NCBI GenBank assembly: GCA_023663225.1
Contig: JAMPHU010000016.1
Coordinates: 1 to 56,067, forward strand
Direction: 5' to 3'
DNA length: 56,067 nt
Source: Candidatus Gastranaerophilales bacterium
GTDB taxonomy: Bacteria; Bacillota; Clostridia; Lachnospirales; Lachnospiraceae
Under the pieces are notes generated by a model. That model had not been told where the DNA came from. It saw nothing but the letters and a program-made list of their open reading frames with translations, and ran no database searches. This document shows positions 33,264 through 43,722 of this stretch, piece after piece. The stretch's first letter is position 1. Every line of letters starts with the position of its first letter. The position numbers and the translations under genes are program-made.

Positions 33264-35321
33264 ATGAATTGCGACACGCCGATCATAGAACTAAAGGGCG
33301 TCGGAGAAAAGACGCGGGGACTGTTTGCAAAACTAAATATTGCCACAGTGCAAGATCTGTTGTCCCATTATCCCAGGGATTACGAGACCTTTGATGCCCC
33401 CATGCTCATAGCGGACGCGCCTTTAGGACAGGTGTGCGCGGTGCACGTGACGGTATTAAACGTCCCCGCTCTCAAAAAAGTGCGGAATCTCCAGATTTTG
33501 ACTGTGAATGTCAGAGATCAGTCCGGCGCCATGCAGTTGACTTTTTTTAACATGCCATTCTTAAAAAAAGTGCTAAAGCAGGGAGGATACTACCTGTTTC
33601 GCGGTATGGTGCAGAGCAGAGGGGCGGCCAAGGTCATGGAACAACCCAAGCTCTACGCTTTCGACGCCTATCAAAAACTGACCGGCAGCTTACAGCCCAA
33701 ATATTCCCTCACCAAGGGACTGACCAATCAGGCGCTTCAAAAAGCGGTGCGCCAGGCCTTGTCCTGCTATGATTTTGAGGCGGAGTATTATCCCGAAGAT
33801 CTCACGCAGACATATGATTTGATACCCTATAGGGATGCGATTTCTAAGATTCATTTTCCCACGGACAGGGAAACCTTGATTCAGGCGCGTAGAAGGCTTG
33901 TGTTCGATGAGTTTTTTGACTTTCTGCTTCTGCTTCGGAAGAACAAAGATCTGACCGCCGCTCTGCCCAACAACTATCCCATGTACGAGACTGCGGACAC
34001 CGTGCGCTTTTTGGAGCAGATTCCCTTCTCCTTGACCAAGGCGCAGAAGAAGGTATGGCAGGAGCTGCGGGAGGACATGGGAAGTCCTATGTGCATGAAT
34101 CGGCTGATACAGGGGGATGTAGGTTCCGGCAAGACCATTGTGGCGGTGTTGGCTTTGCTCATGTGTGCGGCAAACGGTTTTCAGGGAGCGCTCATGGCTC
34201 CCACGGAGGTGCTTGCGGTACAGCACTTTGAGACTATCTCGACATATGTAAAAGAGTATGGATTATGCTTTTCTCCGGCGCTGCTTTTGGGTTCCATGAC
34301 CGCCAAGGCCAAAAAAGAAGTTACAGAGCGGATCGCCTCGGGCGAGGTCAATCTGATCATCGGCACCCACGCGCTGTTCCAGGACAAGGTGCATTATCAA
34401 AAACTGGCTCTGGTGGTCACGGATGAACAGCACCGTTTCGGCGTGAGACAGCGGGAAACGCTGGCCGAAAAGGGGACGGCCCCCCATGTGCTTGTGATGA
34501 GCGCGACGCCCATCCCCAGAACCCTCGCCATCATCCTCTACGGCGATCTGCATATCTCGGTGATCGACGAACTGCCGGTGGGCCGTCTGCCGATCAAGAA
34601 TTGTGTGGTGGGAACGGCGTACCGTCCCAAGGCATATGCATTTATCGCCAAGGAGGTGGCCGCCGGCAGACAGGCCTACGTGATCTGTCCCCAGGTGGAG
34701 GAGGGGGAGCTGGAAGATGTGGAGAACGTGGTGGGTTACGCGGAAAAACTGCGTTCCGCCCTGCCTTCCGATGTACAGGTGGCATATCTGCACGGGAAGC
34801 TGCGCCCCGCCGAAAAAAACAGGATTATGGAGGAGTTTGCCGCCCGCAATATCGATGTGTTGGTGTCCACCACAGTGATCGAGGTGGGGATCAATGTGCC
34901 CAACGCCACGGTGATGATGGTAGAGAACGCGGAGCGTTTCGGACTGGCGCAGCTCCATCAGCTGCGCGGTCGTGTGGGACGCGGGGAGCACCAAAGCTAC
35001 TGCATCTTCGTCAGCGCCAAAGAACAGAAAGAGACCATGGAACGTCTGAATATCCTGAATCAGTCCAACGACGGTTTCTTTATCGCCTCGGAAGATTTGA
35101 AACTGCGAGGGCCGGGAGAGTTGTTCGGCATCCGTCAGAGCGGGGAGTTTTCCTTTGCCCTGGGAGATATTTACACAGACGCCGGAATCTTAAAACAGGC
35201 GTCGGAGGCGGTGGAAGCGCTTCTTGCAAAAGACCCTGATCTGCGCCTTGCAGAGCATAGGCTTCTCAGAGAACACACCACGAAACCTACGGGAAACAGT
35301 GTTGACTTTCGGACGATATAA
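33264..35321 (+). CDS. recG: ATP-dependent DNA helicase RecG
   Basis: 685 residues. N-terminal wedge/OB domain (ELKGVGEKTRGLFAKLNI...LLSHYPRDYE), then superfamily 2 helicase motifs: Walker A GDVGSGKT, DEQHRFG (motif II), SATPIPRT (III) and QLRGRVGRG (VI). RecG remodels stalled forks and Holliday junctions. AGGAG lies 9 bases before ATG 33264; an earlier TTG at 33243 has no site. It sits downstream of fakA as in Bacillus (yloV-recG region). The promoter of degV lies over its stop codon. Confidence 0.95.
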   Translation: MNCDTPIIELKGVGEKTRGLFAKLNIATVQDLLSHYPRDYETFDAPMLIADAPLGQVCAVHVTVLNVPALKKVRNLQILTVNVRDQSGAMQLTFFNMPFLKKVLKQGGYYLFRGMVQSRGAAKVMEQPKLYAFDAYQKLTGSLQPKYSLTKGLTNQALQKAVRQALSCYDFEAEYYPEDLTQTYDLIPYRDAISKIHFPTDRETLIQARRRLVFDEFFDFLLLLRKNKDLTAALPNNYPMYETADTVRFLEQIPFSLTKAQKKVWQELREDMGSPMCMNRLIQGDVGSGKTIVAVLALLMCAANGFQGALMAPTEVLAVQHFETISTYVKEYGLCFSPALLLGSMTAKAKKEVTERIASGEVNLIIGTHALFQDKVHYQKLALVVTDEQHRFGVRQRETLAEKGTAPHVLVMSATPIPRTLAIILYGDLHISVIDELPVGRLPIKNCVVGTAYRPKAYAFIAKEVAAGRQAYVICPQVEEGELEDVENVVGYAEKLRSALPSDVQVAYLHGKLRPAEKNRIMEEFAARNIDVLVSTTVIEVGINVPNATVMMVENAERFGLAQLHQLRGRVGRGEHQSYCIFVSAKEQKETMERLNILNQSNDGFFIASEDLKLRGPGELFGIRQSGEFSFALGDIYTDAGILKQASEAVEALLAKDPDLRLAEHRLLREHTTKPTGNSVDFRTI

Positions 35322-35330
35322 CAGTAAAAT
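35302..35330 (+). promoter_or_regulatory. Promoter of degV
   Basis: TTGACT at 35302-35307, 17 bp, TAAAAT at 35325-35330. The -35 lies inside the end of recG. Confidence 0.6.
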
Positions 35331-35382
35331 AGGAAAAGAAAAGATAGAAACGTAGATACAAAACATAGATAGGGAGGAAACC

Positions 35383-36252
35383 ATGTCAAAAGTAGCGATC
35401 ATCACAGACAGCAACAGCGGCATCACGCAGTCTCAGGCGACGGAAATGGGGATTTCTGTGCTGCCTATGCCCTTTACCATCGGCGGGGAGACTTTTTTTG
35501 AGGATATCAATTTGACCCAGGAACAGTTTTATGAAAAGCTGCAGTCCGGTGTCGATATTGCCACAAGTCAGCCTTCTCCGGAATCGGTCACCAATTTGTG
35601 GGACAAAGTTTTGCAAGAATATGATGAGATCGTCCATATCCCTATGAGCAGCGGACTTTCCGGCTCCTGCCAGAGCGCTGCCATGCTCTCCGAAGAATAC
35701 GGGGGCAAAGTGCAGGTGGTGAACAACCAGCGGATCTCCGTGACCCAGCGTCAGGCAGTGCTAGACGCCAGGCTTTTGGTCGCAAAGGGCATGAACGCCA
35801 AAGAGATCAAGGACTTTTTGGAGGATGACAAATTTAACAGCAGCATCTATATTATGCTCACCACTCTCTATTATCTGAAAAAGGGCGGACGGATCACGCC
35901 TGCCGCCGCAGCGATCGGCACGATGCTACGCATCAATCCCGTGCTGCAGATCCAGGGCGAGAAACTGGACGCTTTCGCCAAGGCGCGCACCACCAACCAG
36001 GGCAAGAGCATTATGATGAACGCGGTGCGAAGCGATATCGAGAACCGCTTCGGAGGCATGACGGACCCCGGCGTTCGTCTGCATATCGCATACACCTACA
36101 ATAAGGACGCAGCGCTTACTTTCCGAGAGGAAGTCAAGGAACATTTCTCCGGCTGTGGGGAGGTCTATGTGGACAGTCTCTCCCTGAGCGTGGCTTGTCA
36201 TATCGGGCCGGGCGCGCTGGCGCTTGCATGTACCAGGAATATAACCGTTTGA
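35383..36252 (+). CDS. DegV family fatty-acid-binding protein (FakB-type)
   Basis: 289 residues. The DegV pattern is clear: VAIITDSNSGITQSQATEMG at the start, ATSQPSPESV, HIPMSSGLSGSCQSAAML and the C-terminal YLKKGGRITPAAAAIG and LSLSVACHIGPGALALA. It binds a fatty acid in a buried tunnel and presents it to FakA, encoded about 2.2 kb upstream. GGGAGG precedes ATG 35383. It has its own promoter but may also be read from recG. Confidence 0.93.
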   Translation: MSKVAIITDSNSGITQSQATEMGISVLPMPFTIGGETFFEDINLTQEQFYEKLQSGVDIATSQPSPESVTNLWDKVLQEYDEIVHIPMSSGLSGSCQSAAMLSEEYGGKVQVVNNQRISVTQRQAVLDARLLVAKGMNAKEIKDFLEDDKFNSSIYIMLTTLYYLKKGGRITPAAAAIGTMLRINPVLQIQGEKLDAFAKARTTNQGKSIMMNAVRSDIENRFGGMTDPGVRLHIAYTYNKDAALTFREEVKEHFSGCGEVYVDSLSLSVACHIGPGALALACTRNITV

Positions 36253-36287
36253 TGATTTTTGATTAACTAAAAGGAGTTTTATTTTGC

Positions 36288-38210
36288 ATGGCAAATTCAA
36301 GTAACTACGACGCTTCCAATATCACCGTGCTGGAAGGCTTAGAGGCGGTCAGGAAACGCCCCGGCATGTATATCGGCAGCGTCTCCACCAAGGGTCTGAA
36401 TCACCTGATCTATGAGATCGTAGATAACTCTGTGGACGAGCATCTGGCCGGTTTCTGCGATACGATCAAGGTCACGCTGGAGGCGGACGGTTCCGCCACC
36501 ATAGAGGACAACGGGAGAGGGATTCCCGTGGGGATGCATGAAAAGGGAGTCAGCGCGGAGCGTCTGGTATTCACCACGCTGCATGCCGGCGGCAAGTTTG
36601 ACAACACCGCCTACAAGACCAGCGGGGGACTGCACGGCGTGGGTTCTTCCGTGGTAAATGCACTTTCCAACAGGTTGACCGTCAGGGTAAAGACAGACGG
36701 CGCCATCTATGAGGACAAATACGAGAAGGGGATTCCTGTGCTGGAGCTGGAAAAAGGACTGCTTCCCGTGGTGGGCAAGACCAAAGAGACCGGCACTACC
36801 ATCAATTTTCTCCCCGACGATACTATATTCGACAGAACCTATTTCAAGGAGGACGAGGTCAAGAGCCGCCTCCATGAGACAGCATATCTCAACCCCAAAC
36901 TGACCATTATATTTTCCGATCTGCGCAAGGAGGAGCCGGAGAGCGTCACCTACCATGAACCGCAGGGCATTGTGGGTTTTATTCAGGACATGAACAAATC
37001 CAAGGAAGCCGTGCACGATGTGATCTATTTTTCCGGCGAGAACGAAGGGATCACCGTGGAAGTGGCATTTCAGTATGTAAATGAATTTCATGAGAACGTG
37101 CTGGGATTTTGTAACAATATCTACAATTCCGAGGGCGGCACGCATCTGACCGGCTTTAAGACCCAATTCACCAATGTGATCAACACCTACGCCAGAGAAC
37201 TCAATATCCTCAAGGAAAAGGATCAGAATTTCACCGGCGCAGATGTGCGCAACGGCATGACAGCCGTGGTTTCCATCAAACATCCCGATCCCAGATTCGA
37301 GGGCCAGACCAAGACGAAGCTAGACAATCAGGACGCTTCCAAGGTGGTGGCCAAGATCACCGGAGACGAGATCGTACATTATTTTGACCGCAATCTGGAA
37401 ATTTTAAAGAGCGTCATCGGCTGCGCCGAGAAGGCGGCCAAGATCAGAAAGGCGGAGGAGAAGGCGCGCACCAACATGCTGACCAAACAGAAATACTCCT
37501 TCGACTCCAACGGCAAATTGGCCAACTGTATCTCCAAGGACGCCTCCAAATGCGAGATCTTTATCGTGGAGGGAGACTCCGCGGGAGGCAGCGCCAAGAT
37601 GGCGAGAGACCGTATGTTTCAGGCGATTCTGCCCATCCGCGGCAAAATCTTGAATGTGGAGAAGGCGAGTATCGACAAGGTGTTGGCCAACGCGGAGATC
37701 AAGACCATGATCAACGCCTTCGGCTGCGGTTTTTCAGAAGGATACGGCAATGATTTTGATATCTCCAAACTCCGCTATGACAAGATCGTGATTATGACGG
37801 ATGCGGATGTGGACGGCGCACATATCTCCAATCTGCTGCTCACCCTGTTTTACCGGTTTATGCCGGATCTGATCTTTGAGGGGCATGTCTACATTGCCAT
37901 GCCGCCGCTGTACAAGGCTATGCCGGCCAAAGGCAAGGAGCAATACCTTTACGACGAGAAAGCGCTGGAAAAATACCGCAAGACGCACAAGGGTTCCTTT
38001 ACCTTGCAGCGTTACAAAGGTTTGGGGGAGATGGACGCGGAGCAGTTGTGGGAGACCACGCTGGATCCGGAGAGACGGCTGATGAAATTAGTGGAGATCG
38101 AGGACGCGCGCATGGCGTCAGAGATGACGGAAATGCTCATGGGGACTGATGTTCCGCCCCGCAAGGCGTTTATCTACGACCACGCCCGGGACGCGGCTCT
38201 GGACATATAG
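36288..38210 (+). CDS. parE: Type IIA DNA topoisomerase subunit B (ParE-like; GyrB/ParE family)
   Basis: 640 residues. GHKL ATPase domain with EAVRKRPGMYIGS, EIVDNSVDEH, IEDNGRGIP and GGLHGVGSSVVNALS; TOPRIM domain with VEGDSAGGSAK and DADVDGAHI. It supplies ATP-driven strand passage with the subunit A encoded 24 bases downstream. The dnaA/dnaN/recF genes that usually flank gyrB are absent, and the partner looks ParC-like, so topoisomerase IV is favoured over gyrase. Gyrase cannot be excluded by reading alone. AAGGAG lies about 11 bases before ATG 36288. Confidence 0.85.
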   Translation: MANSSNYDASNITVLEGLEAVRKRPGMYIGSVSTKGLNHLIYEIVDNSVDEHLAGFCDTIKVTLEADGSATIEDNGRGIPVGMHEKGVSAERLVFTTLHAGGKFDNTAYKTSGGLHGVGSSVVNALSNRLTVRVKTDGAIYEDKYEKGIPVLELEKGLLPVVGKTKETGTTINFLPDDTIFDRTYFKEDEVKSRLHETAYLNPKLTIIFSDLRKEEPESVTYHEPQGIVGFIQDMNKSKEAVHDVIYFSGENEGITVEVAFQYVNEFHENVLGFCNNIYNSEGGTHLTGFKTQFTNVINTYARELNILKEKDQNFTGADVRNGMTAVVSIKHPDPRFEGQTKTKLDNQDASKVVAKITGDEIVHYFDRNLEILKSVIGCAEKAAKIRKAEEKARTNMLTKQKYSFDSNGKLANCISKDASKCEIFIVEGDSAGGSAKMARDRMFQAILPIRGKILNVEKASIDKVLANAEIKTMINAFGCGFSEGYGNDFDISKLRYDKIVIMTDADVDGAHISNLLLTLFYRFMPDLIFEGHVYIAMPPLYKAMPAKGKEQYLYDEKALEKYRKTHKGSFTLQRYKGLGEMDAEQLWETTLDPERRLMKLVEIEDARMASEMTEMLMGTDVPPRKAFIYDHARDAALDI

Positions 38211-38234
38211 AAACACATTAGAAGGATCAGATCA

Positions 38235-40475
38235 ATGGATGACAACAGGATCATAAAAACAGAATACTCCGAGGAGATGCAAAAGTCTTTTATAGACTAT
38301 GCCATGAGCACCATTGTCGCCAGGGCGCTGCCGGATGTGCGTGACGGCTTAAAACCCGTGCAGCGGCGGACGCTCTATGACATGCACGAGCTTGGCGTCC
38401 GCTATGACAGGGCGTACCGCAAGAGCGCCCGTATCGTGGGCGACACCATGGGTAAATACCATCCGCACGGCGACAGTTCCATCTATGAAGCGCTGGTGGT
38501 TATGACACAGGATTTCAAGAGGGGACTGCCCCTCGTAGACGGGCACGGCAACTTCGGCAATATCGAGGGAGACGGCGCGGCGGCCATGCGTTACACGGAA
38601 GTCCGGCTGCAAAAGATCACCCAGGAAGCTTTTTTGGCGGATCTGGACAAGGATGTGGTGGATTTCGTCCCCAATTTCGACGAGAACGAAAAAGAACCCT
38701 CGGTGCTTCCGGTCAAGATACCCAATCTGCTCATCAACGGCTCGGAGGGCATTGCCGTTGGCATGGTGACCAGCACCCCGCCGCACAACTTAGGGGAAGT
38801 CATCGATGCGGTGAAGGCTTATATGCAGAATGAGGAGATCTCCACAAGCGAACTGATGCGCTATGTGAAGGGCCCCGATTTTCCCACAGGCGGCATCGTG
38901 ATCAACAAGGACGAGCTGCCTGCCATCTACGAGACCGGCGTGGGCAAGATCAAGCTGCGCGGCAAGGTGGAGTTTGAGAAGGTGAAGGGCGGCAGGACTA
39001 ACGTGGTGATCACGGAGATCCCCTACACCATGATCGGCGCCAATATCTCCAAATTCCTGATGGATGTGGCGGCGTTGGCGGAGACCAAAAAGACGCAGGA
39101 TATCGTGGATATTTCCAATCAGTCCTCCAAGGAGGGCATCCGCATTGTCATAGAGCTGCGCAAGGATGCGGACGCGGAAAATTTTGTCAATCTGCTCTAC
39201 AAAAAGACCCGCTTAGAGGACACCTTCGGCGTGAATATGCTGGCGATCTACAACGGCAGGCCGGAGGTCATGGGTTTAAAACAAATTATCAAAGCCAATG
39301 TGGATTTTCAGTACCAGGTGGCGACCCGCAAATACAACAATCTGTTGGCGCATGAGCTGGAGCGCAAAGAGATCCAGGAAGGTCTGATCAAGGCGTGCAA
39401 TGTGATCGATTTGGTCATCGAAGTGCTCAGAGGCTCCAAAGACCGCAATATGGCGAAGGCCTGTCTGGTGGAAGGCAAGACGGAGGGCATCAAATTCAAA
39501 ACCAAGGAATCCCGCATTATGGCGGAGCAGTTTGCCTTTACGGAAAAGCAGGCCAACGCGATCCTGGAAATGCGCCTGTACAAGCTGATCGGTCTGGAGT
39601 TGGAGGCTCTGATCAAGGAGCATGAGGACACCATGGCGAACATTTATCGCTATGAGGATATCCTGGACAGAAGAGATTCCATGGCACAGGTCATCATCAA
39701 CGAGCTGGAAGCGTTTAAGAAAGCCTATGGCCGCAAGAGAAGAACCGTGATCGAGAACGGCAGGGAGGCAGTCTACAAAGAAAAAGAGGTCGAGGAAACC
39801 GAAGTGCTGTTTCTCATGGATCGTTTCGGCTACGCCAAGTCCATCGATCAGAGTACCTATGAGCGCAACAAAGAAGCCGTAGACACAGAATACAAATATG
39901 TGCTCACCTGCAAGAATACCGGCAAGATCTGCCTCTTCACGGACACGGGGCAGATGCATTCCGTGAAAGTGCCGGATCTTCCCGCTGGGAAATTCCGCGA
40001 CAAGGGTATTCCCATCGACAATGTGAGCAATTATAATTCCGACAAAGAAAATATTGTGTATATCGCCAGCCAGACCGAGCTGAATCTCAGACAGTTGGTG
40101 TTCGTCACCGCCAGAGCTATGGTAAAGATCGTGAGCGGCGGCGAATTTGATGTCTCCAAACGCACGGTGGCCGCCACCAAACTCAGTGAGGGCGACAGCG
40201 TGGTAAGCATCGCCGCCTTCCAGGGCCAGAAAAACATCATTCTACAGTCCAAGGGTGGATATTTCCTGCGGTTTTTGCTCTCGGAGATCTCCGAGATGAA
40301 GAAAAACGCCGTCGGGATGCGCGGTATGAATTTGAGCGACAAGGATTGCATAGAGGCGGTATATTACACGGTGGATACAGATGTCTCCGTGATCGAATAC
40401 AAGAGTAAGAATCTGATGCTCAACAGCGTCAAGCTTGCAAAGAGAGGCGGAAAAGGCACCAAGATTAAGGCTTAG
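38235..40475 (+). CDS. parC: Type IIA DNA topoisomerase subunit A (ParC-like; GyrA/ParC family)
   Basis: 746 residues. Breakage-reunion domain with SYAM-like [33 protein letters not shown] and catalytic Tyr120 in [11 protein letters not shown] position of 120 is that of E. coli ParC; GyrA has 122. The C-terminal beta-propeller (about 500-740) is short, and no QRRGGKG-type GyrA box is seen at its start, only KRGGKG at the very end. Without a GyrA box, decatenation rather than negative supercoiling is expected. The Ser/Asp quinolone-region residues look normal (HGDSSIYE). It forms an operon with the subunit B gene; rsmD follows after 10 bases. Confidence 0.85.
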   Translation: MDDNRIIKTEYSEEMQKSFIDYAMSTIVARALPDVRDGLKPVQRRTLYDMHELGVRYDRAYRKSARIVGDTMGKYHPHGDSSIYEALVVMTQDFKRGLPLVDGHGNFGNIEGDGAAAMRYTEVRLQKITQEAFLADLDKDVVDFVPNFDENEKEPSVLPVKIPNLLINGSEGIAVGMVTSTPPHNLGEVIDAVKAYMQNEEISTSELMRYVKGPDFPTGGIVINKDELPAIYETGVGKIKLRGKVEFEKVKGGRTNVVITEIPYTMIGANISKFLMDVAALAETKKTQDIVDISNQSSKEGIRIVIELRKDADAENFVNLLYKKTRLEDTFGVNMLAIYNGRPEVMGLKQIIKANVDFQYQVATRKYNNLLAHELERKEIQEGLIKACNVIDLVIEVLRGSKDRNMAKACLVEGKTEGIKFKTKESRIMAEQFAFTEKQANAILEMRLYKLIGLELEALIKEHEDTMANIYRYEDILDRRDSMAQVIINELEAFKKAYGRKRRTVIENGREAVYKEKEVEETEVLFLMDRFGYAKSIDQSTYERNKEAVDTEYKYVLTCKNTGKICLFTDTGQMHSVKVPDLPAGKFRDKGIPIDNVSNYNSDKENIVYIASQTELNLRQLVFVTARAMVKIVSGGEFDVSKRTVAATKLSEGDSVVSIAAFQGQKNIILQSKGGYFLRFLLSEISEMKKNAVGMRGMNLSDKDCIEAVYYTVDTDVSVIEYKSKNLMLNSVKLAKRGGKGTKIKA

Positions 40476-40485
40476 GAGGAACATC

Positions 40486-41052
40486 ATGAGAGTCATCGCA
40501 GGAAGCGCCCGAAGTCTGCCTTTAAAGACGCCCGAGGGCATGGACACCAGACCCACCACAGACCGTATCAAGGAGACGCTGTTTAATATGATACGGAATG
40601 ATTTTCCAGGGGGCGTCTTTGTGGACTTATTCAGCGGCAGCGGCGGCATCGGCATCGAAGCACTAAGCAGGGGAGCCAAAAAAGCCTATTTTGTAGAAAA
40701 TTCACCGAGAGCGGCGGCTGTGATCGCGCAGAATCTTGCGTTCACCAAAACGGCCGACCGCGCCGTACTCTTAAAAAGAGACGTCTGTGCGGCCTTAGAT
40801 CAGATAAACGAGCGGGAAGTATCGGTGATCTTTATGGATCCGCCATACGGCTTGGGACAGGAAAAGCGGGTTCTCTCCGCGCTTTGCGGCAGGCATTTTG
40901 TCACAGCACACACACTTATCATCGTGGAGGCCGATCTGGAGACGGACTTTTCCTATTTGGAAGAACTTGGTTTTTCCCTGGAAAAAGAAAAAAAATATAA
41001 GACAAACAGACATCTGTTTCTCCGCATAGGCGGCGGAAAGGGGGCACTATGA
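40486..41052 (+). CDS. rsmD: 16S rRNA (guanine966-N2)-methyltransferase RsmD
   Basis: 188 residues. [18 protein letters not shown] start, [15 protein letters not shown], the SAM-binding [20 protein letters not shown] and the catalytic FMDPPYG motif are all typical. It methylates G966 of 16S rRNA with S-adenosylmethionine. AGGAGG precedes ATG 40486. It overlaps coaD by 4 bases (ATGA), the common rsmD-coaD pairing of Firmicutes. Confidence 0.95.
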   Translation: MRVIAGSARSLPLKTPEGMDTRPTTDRIKETLFNMIRNDFPGGVFVDLFSGSGGIGIEALSRGAKKAYFVENSPRAAAVIAQNLAFTKTADRAVLLKRDVCAALDQINEREVSVIFMDPPYGLGQEKRVLSALCGRHFVTAHTLIIVEADLETDFSYLEELGFSLEKEKKYKTNRHLFLRIGGGKGAL

Positions 41053-41543
41053 AGAGAGCGGTATATCCCGGAAGCTTTGATCCGATGACCTACGGCCATC
41101 TGGATATCATCAAGCGCGCTTCTCAGATTTTTGATCTGTTGATTGTGAGTGTCTTGAATAATAATCAAAAGACACCGTTGTTTTCTGTTGAGGAACGTGT
41201 TAAGATACTTAAAGAGGCTACAAAAGAGATTCCGAATGTGCAAGTGGACAGTTTCAGCGGCCTGCTCACTACATACGCCGCCGATCACGATCTGCATGTG
41301 GCGGTCAGAGGACTGCGGGCGATCACGGACTTTGAGTACGAGCTGCAAATCGCACAGACGAACCGCTTGTTGTCCGGCGGCAAGATGGACACGGTATTTT
41401 TGACCACCAGCTTAGAGTATGCGTATTTGAGTTCTTCCAGCGTGAAGGAGATCGCAAGCTTTGGAGGCAGTATCGAAAAGGCGGTTCCTGATTTCGTAGC
41501 CGAACTGATCTACCAAAAATACAACACCAGCAAACCAGAATAA
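41049..41543 (+). CDS. coaD: Phosphopantetheine adenylyltransferase (CoaD)
   Basis: 164 residues. [19 protein letters not shown] carries the nucleotidyltransferase TxGH-like site (TYGH). [19 protein letters not shown] and [15 protein letters not shown] follow the family. It transfers AMP from ATP to 4'-phosphopantetheine in coenzyme A synthesis. It overlaps rsmD by 4 bases. Confidence 0.97.
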   Translation: MKRAVYPGSFDPMTYGHLDIIKRASQIFDLLIVSVLNNNQKTPLFSVEERVKILKEATKEIPNVQVDSFSGLLTTYAADHDLHVAVRGLRAITDFEYELQIAQTNRLLSGGKMDTVFLTTSLEYAYLSSSSVKEIASFGGSIEKAVPDFVAELIYQKYNTSKPE

Positions 41544-41570
41544 GATTTCAAGAAAGGCATGGTCAACTTT

Positions 41571-42173
41571 ATGAGCAGCAGAATAGAGCAACTGATCGAT
41601 GAAATAGAGGAGTACATTGAGAGCTGCAAGCCTAAATTTATGTCCAGCACAGAGATCATTGTCAACAAGGACGAGATTGACGAGCTGCTGCGGGAGCTAC
41701 GCATGAAGACCCCCGACGAGATCAAGCGGTATCAAAAGATCATCAGCAACAAAGAAGCGATCTTAAACGATGCCAGAACCAAGGCGGAGGCGCTGATCAA
41801 CGAGGCTACCGTCCACACCAACGAGCTGATCAGCGAGCATGAGATCATGCAGCAGGCATATGCCCAGGCCAACGAGGTGGTGACGATGGCCACAAGGCAG
41901 GCCCAGGAGATCGTGGACAATGCCACCATCGAGGCCAACACCGTCCGCATCGCCGCGGCACAGTACATGGAGGACATGCTGAATTATCTCGAGAGCGTGA
42001 TCGTCTCCTCCAGACAGGAAGCCAGCGTGGGATACGACCATCTGCTGAACTCCCTGCGCCATTACGAGGAGGTCATCCAAAACGACCGCCGTCAGCTTCA
42101 TCCGATCGAGGACGATATCGAGGCCTCCGCGGACGGGACAGGCGGAGCCGAAGGCGTGAATGTGATATCCTGA
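41571..42173 (+). CDS. Coiled-coil protein resembling DivIVA / V-ATPase subunit E/G-type stalks
   Basis: About 200 residues, almost wholly helical. It starts MSSRIEQLIDEIEEYIESCK, then an Ala/Glu-rich heptad region (EALINEATVHTNELISEHEIMQQAYAQA in part) and ends with a helix HLLNSLRHYEEVI and an acidic tail. Such proteins are often annotated as ATPase-like in Lachnospiraceae and sit after coaD. No V-ATPase genes are nearby, so a cytoskeletal or septal scaffold role is more likely; this is inference. The start could also be ATG 41559, but AAAGG is then only one base away. Confidence 0.7.
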   Translation: MSSRIEQLIDEIEEYIESCKPKFMSSTEIIVNKDEIDELLRELRMKTPDEIKRYQKIISNKEAILNDARTKAEALINEATVHTNELISEHEIMQQAYAQANEVVTMATRQAQEIVDNATIEANTVRIAAAQYMEDMLNYLESVIVSSRQEASVGYDHLLNSLRHYEEVIQNDRRQLHPIEDDIEASADGTGGAEGVNVIS

Positions 42174-42203
42174 CTCGTTTCGCTGTTTGCGACGGATGGT
42201 TTT

Positions 42204-42232
42204 TTGACCGTCTCATGCCCTGAATACATGAT
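42204..42232 (+). promoter_or_regulatory. Promoter of the amidase gene
   Basis: TTGACC at 42204-42209, 17 bp, CATGAT at 42227-42232. A TATGAT lies 2 bases further on. Confidence 0.45.
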
Positions 42233-42312
42233 ATGATAAACGGGCCGGTTTTCGCGGGAAAGCTGGCTTCGTTGTATCTTACCGAAAACGTGTAGGAACG
42301 GAGAAACCGACC

Positions 42313-43722
42313 ATGAAAAAATTTTTTATCTATGTCCTTGTCCTGCTCCTTGGACTGACAGGTCTGCCCACCGGAATACATGCGCAGGCTGCCCCCAGGG
42401 TACAGCCCACGGACGAGACGATCACCATTGTGATCGACCCCGGCCACGGCGGCAACAACGAAGGCACCAAGTCAAACGGCGCGCTGGAAAAAGCCATGAC
42501 GCTCACAACGGCCCTCGCGATGTATGAGGAACTATGCAAATATGACAATGTGAACGTGTATCTCACCAGGACAAGCGATGTGACACTGTCTTTGGCGGAG
42601 AGAGCAGAGTTTGCGCAATCCGTGGACGCGGATTTCCTATTCAGCATCCATTACAACGCCTCGTTAAGCCATGAAGTCTATGGTTCCGAAGTGTGGGCTT
42701 CCCTGTTTCCACCCTACAATGCCTACGGCTATCAGTTTGGCATGGTGCAGATGCAGACCATGCAGGACATGGGATTGTTTCTGCGGGGCGTCAAGACCCG
42801 TGTGGGAGACGACGGACTGGATTATTACGGTATTATCCGCGAGTCAAGAGAGCTTAGCGTCCCTGCCGTCATCATCGAACACTGTCATGTGGACGAGGAT
42901 CGGGATGTAGGGTACTGCGACTCCGCGGAAGATCTGGCCGCTTTCGGCAGGGCGGATGCGCTGTCTGTGGCCAAATATTTCGGACTGCACAGCACTGAGC
43001 TGGGAGTGGACTACAGTTCCTACAGTGCAAACGAGCTCGCGGCGGCGGACGCCAACGCCAAGGTACAGGCCACCTCTGTGGACACCTCGGCCCCCGACGT
43101 CTGTCAATTGACATTAAAAGAAACCGATTATAGCAAAGGCGTTGCGACTTTGGAAATTTCCGCGGCGGATTATGACAGTATGCTGCTATATTATACCTAC
43201 AGCACGGACGGCGGCAGCACCTTCAGCGGCAGGTATTCCTGGCCGGACAGCAACGCCATGGACGGAAGCTATCGCGACACCTTTACCACGACTTTGCAGC
43301 TTCCTTTGGACGAACAGTCGGACGTGATCTTCCGCGCTTATAATCTCTATGATCTGAGCACGGACAGCAACAGTGTGGCGGTCTCTATGGTGCCTTCTGA
43401 GGCGGTGCCGGCCGTCGGACCGGCCGTCGTGGGAGAGGACAAGGCCGATAAACCGGAAACGGGGACAGAGAGCAGCACACAAGTTTCTCCCAATATCACA
43501 GTGGGAGGGTACACGGGCACCACCACCTTCCGTCCCGACGAACCGGAAGAGACGGAAGTGGAGAAAACAGTCAGTTTTGCAAGTTTTCTTGCAATTTGCC
43601 TGATCATTGTGGTGTTGTTGTTGGTCATTGTGCTGGTTTCTCAGTCAATTTCCGACAGAAATCGACGAAAAAGGCGTCAGCGCAGAAAGCTGGAAGGCGA
43701 GGACAGCCACCAGATCAGATAA
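42313..43722 (+). CDS. N-acetylmuramoyl-L-alanine amidase (Amidase_3), membrane anchored
   Basis: 469 residues. Signal peptide 1-25 (KKFFIYVLVLLLGLTG...HAQA). The Amidase_3 domain (about 36-235) shows zinc ligands in IDPGHGGNNEG, LFSIHYNAS and the catalytic Glu in AVIIEHCHV. It cleaves the amide bond between muramic acid and the stem peptide. After a beta-rich region (about 255-370) and a Thr/Glu linker there is a C-terminal membrane helix (about 420-445) with a basic tail RNRRKRRQRRK. It is therefore tethered at the outer membrane face rather than released. The last 46 bases overlap the convergent gene. Confidence 0.9.
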   Translation: MKKFFIYVLVLLLGLTGLPTGIHAQAAPRVQPTDETITIVIDPGHGGNNEGTKSNGALEKAMTLTTALAMYEELCKYDNVNVYLTRTSDVTLSLAERAEFAQSVDADFLFSIHYNASLSHEVYGSEVWASLFPPYNAYGYQFGMVQMQTMQDMGLFLRGVKTRVGDDGLDYYGIIRESRELSVPAVIIEHCHVDEDRDVGYCDSAEDLAAFGRADALSVAKYFGLHSTELGVDYSSYSANELAAADANAKVQATSVDTSAPDVCQLTLKETDYSKGVATLEISAADYDSMLLYYTYSTDGGSTFSGRYSWPDSNAMDGSYRDTFTTTLQLPLDEQSDVIFRAYNLYDLSTDSNSVAVSMVPSEAVPAVGPAVVGEDKADKPETGTESSTQVSPNITVGGYTGTTTFRPDEPEETEVEKTVSFASFLAICLIIVVLLLVIVLVSQSISDRNRRKRRQRRKLEGEDSHQIR

